A stretch of DNA of 64,000 nucleotides from positions 103,598 to 167,597 of the forward strand of contig NZ_RBAH01000021.1 in the NCBI RefSeq assembly GCF_003626695.1, read 5' to 3'. Shown here piece by piece: positions 27,397 to 35,260 of this stretch (position 1 is its first letter; each line of letters opens with the position of its first letter). A model generated the notes under the pieces. It was not told where the DNA came from, made no database searches, and saw only the letters and a list, made by a program, of their open reading frames with translations. This DNA is from Paenibacillus ginsengarvi (GTDB lineage Bacteria; Bacillota; Bacilli; Paenibacillales; NBRC-103111). The translations under genes were made by a program, and so were the position numbers.

Positions 27397-28251
27397 TTAC
27401 CCGTCGAAGCTGTCGCGCCACCCGAGCAGCCTGCGTTCGAGCTGCCGAACGAACGAATCGACGAGCTTGCCAACGACCGCGAACAGGATGACTCCGACAA
27501 AAATGATGTCCGTAGCGGAGCTTTGCCGGGCGAAATTGATCAAAAAGCCGATGCCGGACTGCGAGCCGATCAGCTCCGCCACGACAAGGCCGAGCCACGA
27601 AACGGCCAGCGAAAGCCGAAGCCCGAGCAGGATGTTCGGCAGCGCCGAGGGCACGATCAGCCGCCATATTTGCCTGGACCGGCTGAAGCGCAGCACTTCG
27701 GTTACTTCGACTAGCTTTTTGTCCACGCTCCGTATGCCCAGAAACGTATGTACGTACAGTGGGAAAAACGCGCCTTTGGCGATAATGAGCACCTTCGACA
27801 GCTCGCCGAACCCGAACCACAGGATGAACAGCGGCGCTACGGCCAGATGGGGAATCATCCGCAGCAGTTGAAACGACGGATCAAGAAGATGCTCTGCTCG
27901 GCGCATCGTTCCCGTGACGATGCCGCACAGCAGGCCGAGCCCGCCGCCGAGCGCAAATCCCGCCGCGGCGCGCCCAAGGCTGACTCCGAGATGTTCGGCG
28001 AGCTCCCCCGAAGCCGCGAGCCGCCCGAATGATTCCGCAATCGCACGCGGCGTCGGCAGGAAAAAGGTCGAGATGAGGCCGTAATCGCCGGCCAGCTGCC
28101 AGCCGAGCAGCACGAGCACGGGCAGGATGGAGCCGATGGCCAGATCCGCCCATTTCTCCTTGCGAAGAGACGTTCGCAGCACCCCCGTCCAACTCCGGGA
28201 CTCCGGACGCCCGGCGGCAGGACGGCTTGCCAGATTCGCTTGCTGAGCCAT
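27397..28251 (-). CDS. ABC transporter permease, SsuC-like (second of two)
   Basis: This 284-residue membrane protein has about six helices and the coupling loop LRFSRSRQIWRLIVPSALPNILLGLRL in the SsuC/TauC style. It is a paralogue of the permease 12 bases upstream: both contain GLISxFFLPTP/RLLFPTP, RMIPHLAVAPLFILWFG and KGAFFPLY. Two non-identical permeases imply a heterodimeric pore, while SsuBC systems normally use one permease gene. The start is ATG 28251 (AAGGAGG seven bases upstream); ATG 28257 is one base from that site. Confidence 0.88.
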   Translation of the reverse strand: MAQQANLASRPAAGRPESRSWTGVLRTSLRKEKWADLAIGSILPVLVLLGWQLAGDYGLISTFFLPTPRAIAESFGRLAASGELAEHLGVSLGRAAAGFALGGGLGLLCGIVTGTMRRAEHLLDPSFQLLRMIPHLAVAPLFILWFGFGELSKVLIIAKGAFFPLYVHTFLGIRSVDKKLVEVTEVLRFSRSRQIWRLIVPSALPNILLGLRLSLAVSWLGLVVAELIGSQSGIGFLINFARQSSATDIIFVGVILFAVVGKLVDSFVRQLERRLLGWRDSFDG

Positions 28252-28263
28252 ATTCATGCCTCC

Positions 28264-29103
28264 TTATTTACCGGAATAGCTGTCGCGCCATACAAGCAAT
28301 CGCTTCTCGAGCAGCAGCACGAGCGAATCGGCGGCTTTGCCGATGACGGCGAACAGGATGATGCAGACGAACACGACCGGCGTTTTGCTGAACTGTCTCG
28401 CTTCGGACATGAGGTAGCCGATTCCCGACGAGGCCCCCATCAGCTCCGCGACGACTAGACCGAGCCAGGAGAGGCCAAGCGACAGCCGAACGCCGAGCAA
28501 AATGTTGGCCGCCGCCGAAGGCAGCACGAGCCGAACGACCTGCTTCGGCTTGCTGAAGCCGAGCACGCGGGCGACCTCGAACAGCTTTTTGTCCGTCCCG
28601 CGGATGCCCAAGTACGTGTTGATGTAAAGCGGGAAAAAAGCGCCTTTGGCGATAAGCAGCACTTTCGACGGCTCGCCGAAGCCGAACCACAAAATGAACA
28701 GCGGTGCGATAGCAAGATGCGGCACCATGCGGATCATCTGTACGGACGGGTCAAGCACCCGTTCGCTTGACCGGGAAAAGCCGACCAGCAGGCCGAACGC
28801 GAGTCCCGCGCCACCGCCGAGGACGAAGCCGAGCGCGGCCCGGACGACGCTGATCCGCAAATGCTCGAACAAGTCGCCGTTCTCCGTCAGCCGCACCAGC
28901 GATTCCGCAATCGTCAGCGGAGTCGGAAAGAGCAGCCGCGAGATCAGGCCGGCGTCGCCGAGCAGCTGCCACACGGCGAGCAGCAGCACCGGCAGCAGCG
29001 CGCCCAGCGCGAGCGATTCGAGCTTCCTTTTGCGTTTCGCCTTCTGGCGCGGCCGTACGCCTGCGGTTGCCTGCGAGGCAGCAGCAGACAGCGGATCTCT
29101 CAT
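28264..29103 (-). CDS. ABC transporter permease, SsuC-like (first of two)
   Basis: This 279-residue permease has about six membrane segments and the coupling loop LGFSKPKQVVRLVLPSAAAN. It is 17 bases behind the ATPase gene and 12 before its paralogue. The first 30 residues are basic and cytoplasmic (RPRQKAKRKRK). Together with the second permease, the ATPase and the lipoprotein it forms a complete importer, the only import system in the window with its own ATPase. Confidence 0.88.
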   Translation of the reverse strand: MRDPLSAAASQATAGVRPRQKAKRKRKLESLALGALLPVLLLAVWQLLGDAGLISRLLFPTPLTIAESLVRLTENGDLFEHLRISVVRAALGFVLGGGAGLAFGLLVGFSRSSERVLDPSVQMIRMVPHLAIAPLFILWFGFGEPSKVLLIAKGAFFPLYINTYLGIRGTDKKLFEVARVLGFSKPKQVVRLVLPSAAANILLGVRLSLGLSWLGLVVAELMGASSGIGYLMSEARQFSKTPVVFVCIILFAVIGKAADSLVLLLEKRLLVWRDSYSGK

Positions 29104-29120
29104 GATAGGTCCCCTCTTTC

Positions 29121-29897
29121 CTAAATGCCCGCGCTTTCGATCAGCTCGAGCTCGTCAAGCTTCTCGAACGCGCTTAGCACTTTATACCGCAGCTCCTGAA
29201 ACGCCACGCTCGACTTTTTGCGCGGAAACGTCAGATCGATCGGGACGATGTCCCGGATTTCGCCCGGACGCGGCTTCAGGATGACGACCCGGTTGGCGAG
29301 AAAAACCGCCTCGTCGATATCGTGCGTCACGAATACCATCGTCGTCCGGTTGTTCTGCCAGATGTCGAGCAGCACCTCCTGCATATGCGCTCTCGTGAAA
29401 GCGTCCAGCGCGCCGAACGGCTCGTCGAGCAGCAATATTTTCGGATAACGCAGCAGCGCGCGGGCGATCGATACCCGCTGAGCCATCCCGCCGGACAGCT
29501 CGCGCGGATACGATTTCTCGAACCCTTTGAGACGAACGAGCTCGATCAGCCTGTCGACCTCCCGTCTCACCTCCGGGCGCTTCAGGGACAGGTCGGCGGC
29601 AATGTTTTTTTCCACCGTAAGCCAGGGGAACAGCCGGGGCTCCTGAAAAATGAACCCTTTGTCGATGCCCGGACCGGCGACCTTCTCCCCGCCCAGCCGC
29701 ACCTCGCCCGCGTAATCGGTATCGAGTCCGGCGACGATTTTGAGCAGCGTGCTTTTGCCGCAGCCGCTCGGTCCGATGACCGTAAGGAATTCGCCTTCCT
29801 TTACGTTTAGATCGATGCCGCTGAGAGCGCGGACCGTGCCGTTTTTCGTCTCGAAGCTTTTGTCCAGCCGTTTGATTTCAAGCAGCGGTACTCCCAT
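29121..29897 (-). CDS. ABC transporter ATP-binding protein, SsuB-like
   Basis: This 258-residue ATPase has Walker A GPSGCGKST near residue 42, the signature LSGGMAQRVSIARAL, Walker B LLLDEPFGALD and switch THDIDEA, the exact wording of the SsuB/TauB/NrtD group. It is the first gene of the operon. The start is ATG 29897 (AAGGAG seven bases upstream). The reading frame stays open upstream to an ATG at 29996 inside an attenuator-like hairpin, but the short spacing to GGAGG there makes that start unlikely. Confidence 0.9.
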   Translation of the reverse strand: MGVPLLEIKRLDKSFETKNGTVRALSGIDLNVKEGEFLTVIGPSGCGKSTLLKIVAGLDTDYAGEVRLGGEKVAGPGIDKGFIFQEPRLFPWLTVEKNIAADLSLKRPEVRREVDRLIELVRLKGFEKSYPRELSGGMAQRVSIARALLRYPKILLLDEPFGALDAFTRAHMQEVLLDIWQNNRTTMVFVTHDIDEAVFLANRVVILKPRPGEIRDIVPIDLTFPRKKSSVAFQELRYKVLSAFEKLDELELIESAGI

Positions 29898-29950
29898 AAC
29901 CATTCTCCTTTCTACTGCCTCGTAAGCCCCGGATCGTGCGGATGAAACGC

Positions 29951-30003
29951 AAAAGAGGCGCATGTTTCCGGACGAACGATCGCTCGCCGGGTACATGTGC
30001 CTC
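29951..30003 (-). promoter_or_regulatory. Attenuator-like hairpin in the operon leader
   Basis: In minus-strand RNA GAGGCACATGT pairs with ACATGCGCCTC (one mismatch) with inner pairing CCGG-CGAGCGA/TCGTTCG-CCGG, and TTTT follows. It lies 27-80 bases downstream of the promoter and 54 bases before the ATPase start, the place for a transcription attenuator. I recognise no S-box, T-box or other known riboswitch motif. Confidence 0.5.
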
Positions 30004-30022
30004 CAGTTGACTAGTCAGCATT

Positions 30023-30080
30023 ATTCCTACAATTCCTATAGGGTTAAAAAGATATTATCACCATTCATTCCGCCCGTCAA
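30023..30080 (-). promoter_or_regulatory. Promoter and operator-like repeat of the sulfonate-type operon
   Basis: TTGACG (30075-30080) and TAATAT (30052-30057) are 17 bases apart on the minus strand. Just downstream are two copies of TAGGAAT nine bases apart and a CCTATAGG palindrome (30035-30042), overlapping the expected transcription start. In Bacillus, sulfur-compound operons are repressed by CymR at AT-rich sites containing GGAAT-like elements; that this is a CymR site is inference. Confidence 0.65.
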
Positions 30081-30173
30081 CTCTTTTTCTCCTCCATCCA
30101 GGGCAATCGCATTTGGAGAAGAATGTAGGAGCGGAGTGGAACATTTGCATCTGGAACAGTGAAACGGTCGCCT

Positions 30174-30224
30174 TTACAATCGGATTCCAACCTCAGCATA
30201 TTCCATCAAGGAATCCGATTGTAA
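30174..30224. repeat. 15-bp perfect inverted repeat with 21-base loop
   Basis: TTACAATCGGATTCC (30174-30188) is repeated as its exact complement at 30210-30224. It lies between the hydroxyacid dehydrogenase end (30304) and the transporter operon promoter. No T-run follows on either strand. The remaining bases from 30081 to 30303 show no other feature. Confidence 0.7.
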
Positions 30225-30303
30225 GAGCGAGTGTTGATCAAATGTTTCCGCAGCGGCCGTGTACCTGCAAACCGATCTCCAAAAGGCGATTGCCCACTCC
30301 CCG

Positions 30304-31263
30304 TCAGTACATCCGATCGCTTGGAATCCGGTTGACGGACGGCTCTCGTCCCTGCACGTACGCCTCCAGATTGGCGACGATAATGTCCGTGACCCGCCGG
30401 TTATACTCGGTCGTGATCCCGGTATGATGCGGAGTGAGGATCACACCTTCCATCGCCCAGAGCGGATGGTCCGCCGGCAGCGGCTCCTGCTCGAACACAT
30501 CGAGCCCGGCTCCGGCAATCCGGCCGTCGCGCAAAGCTTCGAGCAGAGCATCGGTATCCGTCGTGCCGCCTCTGCCGATATTGATGTAGAACGCGCCCGG
30601 CTTCATCATCGCGAACCAGTCTTTGCCGACCAGATGTTTCGTCTCTGCCGTCATCGGCAAGCAGTTTACAATATAGTCGCTTGTGGAAAGCAGCTCCCGC
30701 TCTTCCCCGTACGTCTGCATCCGGTCCACATATTCGGCCGGTTCGCCGGACTTCCGCAAGCCGAGCACGGTCATGCCGAACGCCTTGGCGAGTCTCGCCA
30801 CCTCCCTGCCGATCTCGCCGACGCCGAGCACCGCCATCGTGCGCCCGTGCGCCTCGCCCTGCGTCTGAACCGGCTCCCACCTGCGCTGCGACTGATTGCG
30901 GATCGAGAGGTGCAGCCCGCGGGTGAAAGCAAGCAGCATGGCGAACACCGTCTCGGATATCGGATACGGATGGACGCCGCTCGCGTTCGTCAGCCAAATG
31001 TCTCTTTCTTTAATCGCGGCAAGCGGCATTTGCTCGATACCCGCTCCCCATGTCTGAATCCACCTCAGCTCCGTGCCAGGCGTCAGCGCAAGCTGTTCCG
31101 CCTTCGCACTCCAGCCGCAGATCAGTTCGGCTTCCTTATAATGCCGGTCTTCGATCGTCCCGTCCGCGATCGCAAGCACCTCGAAGCCGTGCGCCGCCGC
31201 GCGGATTCGCCCCAGCAAAGCTGGCTCCAGCTTGCGCAGCACGAGCATAAGTCGTCTCTTCAT
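30304..31263 (-). CDS. D-isomer-specific 2-hydroxyacid dehydrogenase
   Basis: This 319-residue NAD-dependent enzyme has the dinucleotide motif GVGEIGREVARLAKAFGM near residue 145 and the three catalytic positions of the family: Arg in NIGRGGTTDTDAL, Glu in DVFEQEPLP and His in LTPHHTG. The N-terminal half forms the substrate domain, with SGVHPYPISETVFAMLLAF. It would reduce a 2-keto acid (glyoxylate, hydroxypyruvate or a sugar-derived keto acid). The start is ATG 31263 because AAAGGA is eight bases upstream; ATG 31269 is only two bases away. It is monocistronic and divergent from the exporter at 31554. Confidence 0.88.
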   Translation of the reverse strand: MKRRLMLVLRKLEPALLGRIRAAAHGFEVLAIADGTIEDRHYKEAELICGWSAKAEQLALTPGTELRWIQTWGAGIEQMPLAAIKERDIWLTNASGVHPYPISETVFAMLLAFTRGLHLSIRNQSQRRWEPVQTQGEAHGRTMAVLGVGEIGREVARLAKAFGMTVLGLRKSGEPAEYVDRMQTYGEERELLSTSDYIVNCLPMTAETKHLVGKDWFAMMKPGAFYINIGRGGTTDTDALLEALRDGRIAGAGLDVFEQEPLPADHPLWAMEGVILTPHHTGITTEYNRRVTDIIVANLEAYVQGREPSVNRIPSDRMY

Positions 31264-31354
31264 GACCATCTTCCTTTCTGTACGATATCCAGCCTGTCTT
31301 CATCATAACCGAGAACGGACGGGAATGCCCGCTTGCATGCCCCAAGGACCGATT

Positions 31355-31512
31355 AAAGTTTCGTTCACGAAAGTTTCACAAACGACTCCCAGCAATTCGG
31401 CAAATTCACAAGAATGATTGTTCCTACATTCGCATACCGGCCAAATACGGGTTAATATCGCGGCAAGCCCGGGATAAGCACGGGTGAAACTTTACACAAG
31501 CACAAGTATAAT
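31355..31512 (+). promoter_or_regulatory. Promoter and AAAGTTTC repeats upstream of the heterodimeric exporter
   Basis: TATAAT (31507-31512) lies 17 bases after GTGAAA (31484-31489). The motif AAAGTTTC occurs at 31355-31362 and 31370-31377 and, inverted, as GTGAAACTTT at 31484-31493 overlapping the -35 region. The repeats suggest a regulator that controls exporter expression, possibly through looping. Confidence 0.55.
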
Positions 31513-31553
31513 GAACCTTTGAGACGAAAATTCATTACGGGAAGTGGTATACG

Positions 31554-33341
31554 TTGCAATCTCCGCGTCTGCTGCTCGGTTATTTGCGGTCGAACTGGTA
31601 CAAGTATTTGCTCGCCGTCGCCGCGATAACCGTAGCAAACGTAGTCCAATCGCTTTACCCCCGCGTCCTGGGCGATTTCACCGATACGCTGCAAGCGGGA
31701 GGCATTACCCGCGAAGCGATCGCGGACTCCGCTCTGAAGCTGCTGGCGATCGGCCTCGCCTTCGGCCTGCTTGCCGGCGTCGGCCAATATATCGTTATGC
31801 GGCTCGGTCGAAGATTCGAATATTTGACGCGCGGGAAGCTGTTCGTCCATTTTACCGGACTCAGCGAACATTATTATTCGAAGAACGGCGTCGGCAAAAT
31901 GCTCAGCTACGTCATGAACGACGTCACCTCGGTGCGCGAATCGATTTCGATGGGCATCAACCAGACTACAAACGCCGTCATCCTGATTTTGTCGGTTATG
32001 GCGATGATGCTGGTCAGCTCCATTCCGTATTCCCTCATTATCGTCTGCATGATTCCGATGCTCGCCATTCCGTTCGTCGTCGTCCTGTTCGGCCCCCCGA
32101 TCCGGGAACGGTCGATGAAGGTGCAGGAATCGCTCGCCAAAATGACGGAAACGGCCGAGGAGCAGTTCGGCGGCATCCGCGTAACGAAAAAATTCGCCGT
32201 CGAGCCGATCATGCAAAACCGGTTCGGCCGTACGGTCGACCGCATTGTCGAAGCTCAATTGCGGCTTGTTCGTTTGTCGTCGCTGTTTCAGGCGCTGCTG
32301 CCCTTTCTCGGAGGCATTTCGCTCATTATCGCAATCGCCTACGGGGGCTACCTGACGATTCACGGCTCGATCTCGATCGGCAGCTTCGTCTCGCTCACCC
32401 TGTACCTTCGAATGATCGTCAACCCGCTTCAGCAAATTGGCAACGTTATCAATACGATGCAGCGGTCGCGGGCCTCGCTGTCTCGGCTCGGCAGCCTGCT
32501 CGCCGTGCAGCCGGACATCCGCGAGAGCAAGCAGGCAAAGCCGCTGCGCAAGGGCGCATCCGACATCCGCATCCGCAACCTGACGTTCTCTTATCCGAAC
32601 AGCGATCAGGAAGCGCTGCACGATCTGAATCTGACGATCACCCCCGGACAAACAATCGGGATCATCGGCAAAACCGGCAGCGGCAAAACGACGCTCGTCA
32701 AGCTGCTGCTGCGCATATACGAGCCGCCGGAAGGCACCATTGCGATCGGCGGCGACGATATCCGGGGCGCCACGCTTGAAAGCTTGCGCACCCATATCGC
32801 GTACGTGCCGCAGGACGGCTTCCTGTTCAGTACGACGATCCGCGACAACATCTCCTTCTCGAACCGCGAAACGCCGGCGGAGAAGGCCTTTCATGCGGCC
32901 CAAAAAGCGCAAATCTACGATAATATTATGCAGTTCCCCGATAAGTTCGAGACGAGGCTCGGCGAACGGGGCTTTACGCTGTCCGGAGGTCAGCGCCAGC
33001 GCACGAGTCTCGCCCGCGGCTTTACGAAGGACGCGCCGATTCTCGTGCTGGACGACAGCGTCAGCGCAGTCGACGCCATCACCGAGACGGATATTATCGA
33101 CGGGCTGCGCGAAGAACGCCGGAACAAAACAACGATTATTATCGCCCATCGCATCAGCGCGCTGAAGCACGCGGACGAGATTATCGTACTGGACAAAGGA
33201 ACGATCGTGCAGCGGGGAACGCACGAGCAGTTGCTGGCGCAAGAAGGGTTGTACGCTTCCCTATACGCCATTCAGGAGGAGGGGACACGACATGGCGAAG
33301 CAAAAGGCCCAGCCGAACGCGAATCCGGACGGCGAAATTAG
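31554..33341 (+). CDS. ABC exporter subunit with degenerate ATPase site (YheI/BmrC-like)
   Basis: This 595-residue half-transporter has a six-helix membrane domain (about residues 15-310) and an ATPase with Walker A GKTGSGKTT near residue 372, signature LSGGQRQRTSLARGF and Walker B ending LVLDDSVSAVD. The catalytic Glu after Walker B is replaced by Asp, as in BmrC, so this subunit probably supplies the non-hydrolysing site of a heterodimer. The start is TTG 31554 with a weak ribosome site; no better ATG is available. The last 50 bases overlap the partner gene. Multidrug export is inferred from the BmrCD pair. Confidence 0.87.
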   Translation: MQSPRLLLGYLRSNWYKYLLAVAAITVANVVQSLYPRVLGDFTDTLQAGGITREAIADSALKLLAIGLAFGLLAGVGQYIVMRLGRRFEYLTRGKLFVHFTGLSEHYYSKNGVGKMLSYVMNDVTSVRESISMGINQTTNAVILILSVMAMMLVSSIPYSLIIVCMIPMLAIPFVVVLFGPPIRERSMKVQESLAKMTETAEEQFGGIRVTKKFAVEPIMQNRFGRTVDRIVEAQLRLVRLSSLFQALLPFLGGISLIIAIAYGGYLTIHGSISIGSFVSLTLYLRMIVNPLQQIGNVINTMQRSRASLSRLGSLLAVQPDIRESKQAKPLRKGASDIRIRNLTFSYPNSDQEALHDLNLTITPGQTIGIIGKTGSGKTTLVKLLLRIYEPPEGTIAIGGDDIRGATLESLRTHIAYVPQDGFLFSTTIRDNISFSNRETPAEKAFHAAQKAQIYDNIMQFPDKFETRLGERGFTLSGGQRQRTSLARGFTKDAPILVLDDSVSAVDAITETDIIDGLREERRNKTTIIIAHRISALKHADEIIVLDKGTIVQRGTHEQLLAQEGLYASLYAIQEEGTRHGEAKGPAERESGRRN

Positions 33342-35118
33342 CAGCGCGTACAACGTCAGCAAGCAAGACCGCCGGGCTGCCTTTCGTTCGATGATCGCCT
33401 ACGCGAAGCCGTTTCGCGGACGTTTCGCGCTCATCTTTTTATGCACGCTGCTGGCCATATCGGCCGACCTGCTGCAGCCGTACCTGGTCAAAATCGCAAT
33501 CGACGACAACTTGATGGCCGGCAAAAACGATTACGGCATGCTTGTACTCATCAGCGTTATTTATTTGGCCTTTGTTATTATCGGTCTCGTCTTTACTTAC
33601 TTGCAGAACAACATGCTGCAATATGTCGGCCAGTCCATCGTGGCGCGAATCCGCAAAGAGCTGTTCGCCCATATTTCCAAGCAGTCGATGTCGTTTTTCG
33701 ACCGGTTTCACAGCGGCAGTCTCGTCACTCACGTCTCGAGCGACACGGAAACGCTCAACCAGTTTTTTACCCAGGTGCTGCTCAGCCTGATGCGCGACGG
33801 CATGACGCTGCTTATTATCATCGGCCTTATGTTTCATCTCGATCCGATGCTGGCCGGCTACAGCATGCTTCTGCTGCCGATCATCGCCGGGATTGCCATC
33901 GGCTTCCGTTCGTATATGCGCAAAGTGTATCAGATCACAAGAACGCAGCTGTCGCGGCTGATCGCCTTTACGGCGGAGAACCTAGCCGGCATGAATCTGA
34001 TTCAGGCGTTCCATCAGCAGAAGCAGCAGCAGCAATCGTTTAACGAGCAGAACAAGCGGTATTTCCGCTCGAACGTGCGCGAGGTGCAGACGAACGTTTT
34101 CTTCAACCGCTCGTTCGATATTCTCGGCAACTTGTCCGTCGCCTTTATCGTCTGGATCGGCGGTATGGCCGTGTTCGAGCGGACGATGGAGTTCGGCGTA
34201 CTGTATGCCTTCATTACGTACATCCGCCAGTTTTTCCAGCCGATCAACTCGATTACGCAGCAATGGAATACGCTGCAATCGACGACGGTGTCGATGGACC
34301 GGCTGTGGCGGGTGTTCTCGATTAAGCCGTCCGTTCAGGACACGGAGCAGCCGAATGCGATCAAGTCGGGTGCGATTCGCGGCCGGATCGACTACGATCG
34401 CGTTCACTTCAGCTACACGGAAGGCGTGCCGATCTTGTCCGGTCTCGACCTGCATATAACCGCCGGCGAAATGATCGGCATCGTCGGCGCTACCGGCGCG
34501 GGCAAAAGCTCGCTGATGAGCCTGTTGTGCCGGTTCTACGACGTGCAGCAGGGCAGCGTCCGCATCGACGGCATCGACATTCGCGACATTCCGCAGGCGC
34601 AGCTGCACCGGATCGTCGGCCTAGTTCAGCAGGAGCCGTATTTGTACTCCGGCAGCATTATCGACAACGTCAGGCTGTTCGACGAATCGATCAGCCGCGA
34701 CGACGTCATCAAGGCGTGCCGGTTCGTCGGCGCCGACAACCTGATTACGCGGCTTCAGGACGGCTACGATACGATGCTGTCCGAGCGGGGCAGCGGGTTG
34801 TCCGCTGGAGAACGCCAGCTGATCTCGTTCGCGCGGATCGTCGTGTTCCGCCCGAAAATACTGATTCTGGACGAAGCGACCGCCAATCTCGATTCGTACA
34901 CGGAGCAGCTTGTGCAAACCGCGCTGCAGATCGTCTCCAAAGGCCGAACGACGCTTGTCATCGCCCACCGGCTGTCGACGATCATGCAGGCGGACCGCAT
35001 CATCGTCATGCGTCAAGGGCAGATCGTGGAGCAGGGCACGCATCGCGAGCTGATCGAGCGCAAAGGCTACTATGAAGAGCTGTACAGCCACTCGCAAGGC
35101 GCTCACGCCGTCGGGTAA
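33292..35118 (+). CDS. ABC exporter subunit with canonical Walker B (YheH/BmrD-like)
   Basis: This 608-residue half-transporter has six membrane helices (about residues 45-340) and an ATPase with Walker A GATGAGKSS near residue 400, signature LSAGERQL and Walker B LILDEATANLD with the catalytic Glu present. AGGAGGAGGGG precedes its ATG inside the end of the upstream gene, so translation is coupled. The modified signature SAGER faces the partner's nucleotide, a known asymmetry in BmrCD/TM287-288 exporters. An unusual Gln-rich stretch (HQQKQQQQSFNEQNK) lies in the membrane-domain coupling helices. A repeat unit and the terminator at 35208 follow. Confidence 0.88.
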   Translation: MAKQKAQPNANPDGEISSAYNVSKQDRRAAFRSMIAYAKPFRGRFALIFLCTLLAISADLLQPYLVKIAIDDNLMAGKNDYGMLVLISVIYLAFVIIGLVFTYLQNNMLQYVGQSIVARIRKELFAHISKQSMSFFDRFHSGSLVTHVSSDTETLNQFFTQVLLSLMRDGMTLLIIIGLMFHLDPMLAGYSMLLLPIIAGIAIGFRSYMRKVYQITRTQLSRLIAFTAENLAGMNLIQAFHQQKQQQQSFNEQNKRYFRSNVREVQTNVFFNRSFDILGNLSVAFIVWIGGMAVFERTMEFGVLYAFITYIRQFFQPINSITQQWNTLQSTTVSMDRLWRVFSIKPSVQDTEQPNAIKSGAIRGRIDYDRVHFSYTEGVPILSGLDLHITAGEMIGIVGATGAGKSSLMSLLCRFYDVQQGSVRIDGIDIRDIPQAQLHRIVGLVQQEPYLYSGSIIDNVRLFDESISRDDVIKACRFVGADNLITRLQDGYDTMLSERGSGLSAGERQLISFARIVVFRPKILILDEATANLDSYTEQLVQTALQIVSKGRTTLVIAHRLSTIMQADRIIVMRQGQIVEQGTHRELIERKGYYEELYSHSQGAHAVG

Positions 35119-35141
35119 GCGGACTGCGAAAACACAAATTA

Positions 35142-35198
35142 CCCCACAAAGTGGAGCTGTTCTTCGAAGATTACTCCAAATACTTTGCGGGGAGCCCC
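35142..35198. repeat. Third copy of the 57-base interspersed repeat
   Basis: This 57-base segment begins CCCCACAAAGTGGA and ends TACTTTGCGGGGAGCCCC. It shares both ends, length and orientation with the copies at 17644 and 17712 but the middle has diverged. It lies 24 bases past the exporter stop codon. Confidence 0.75.
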
Positions 35199-35207
35199 AT
35201 AACTTAC

Positions 35208-35249
35208 AAAAGCCTTCAACCCCCACTTCATGTGGGGTTGGAGGCTTTT
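35208..35249. terminator. Bidirectional terminator between exporter and glycosidase
   Basis: AAAAGCC-TCAACCCC-AC pairs with GTGGGGTTG-AGGCTTTT with two small mismatches. T residues end the stem in both directions, fitting the convergent genes that end at 35118 and 35261. Confidence 0.85.
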
Positions 35250-35260
35250 GCCTTTGCCAT

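Noticed and set aside
29898..30057. SAM (S-box) riboswitch in the sulfonate-type leader
   Set aside because: The leader is too short and lacks the conserved four-way-junction sequence elements; only a single long hairpin is visible.
31452..33242. Open frame of 596 codons on the minus strand
   Set aside because: It is antisense to the YheI-like exporter subunit and has no ribosome site or recognisable motif.
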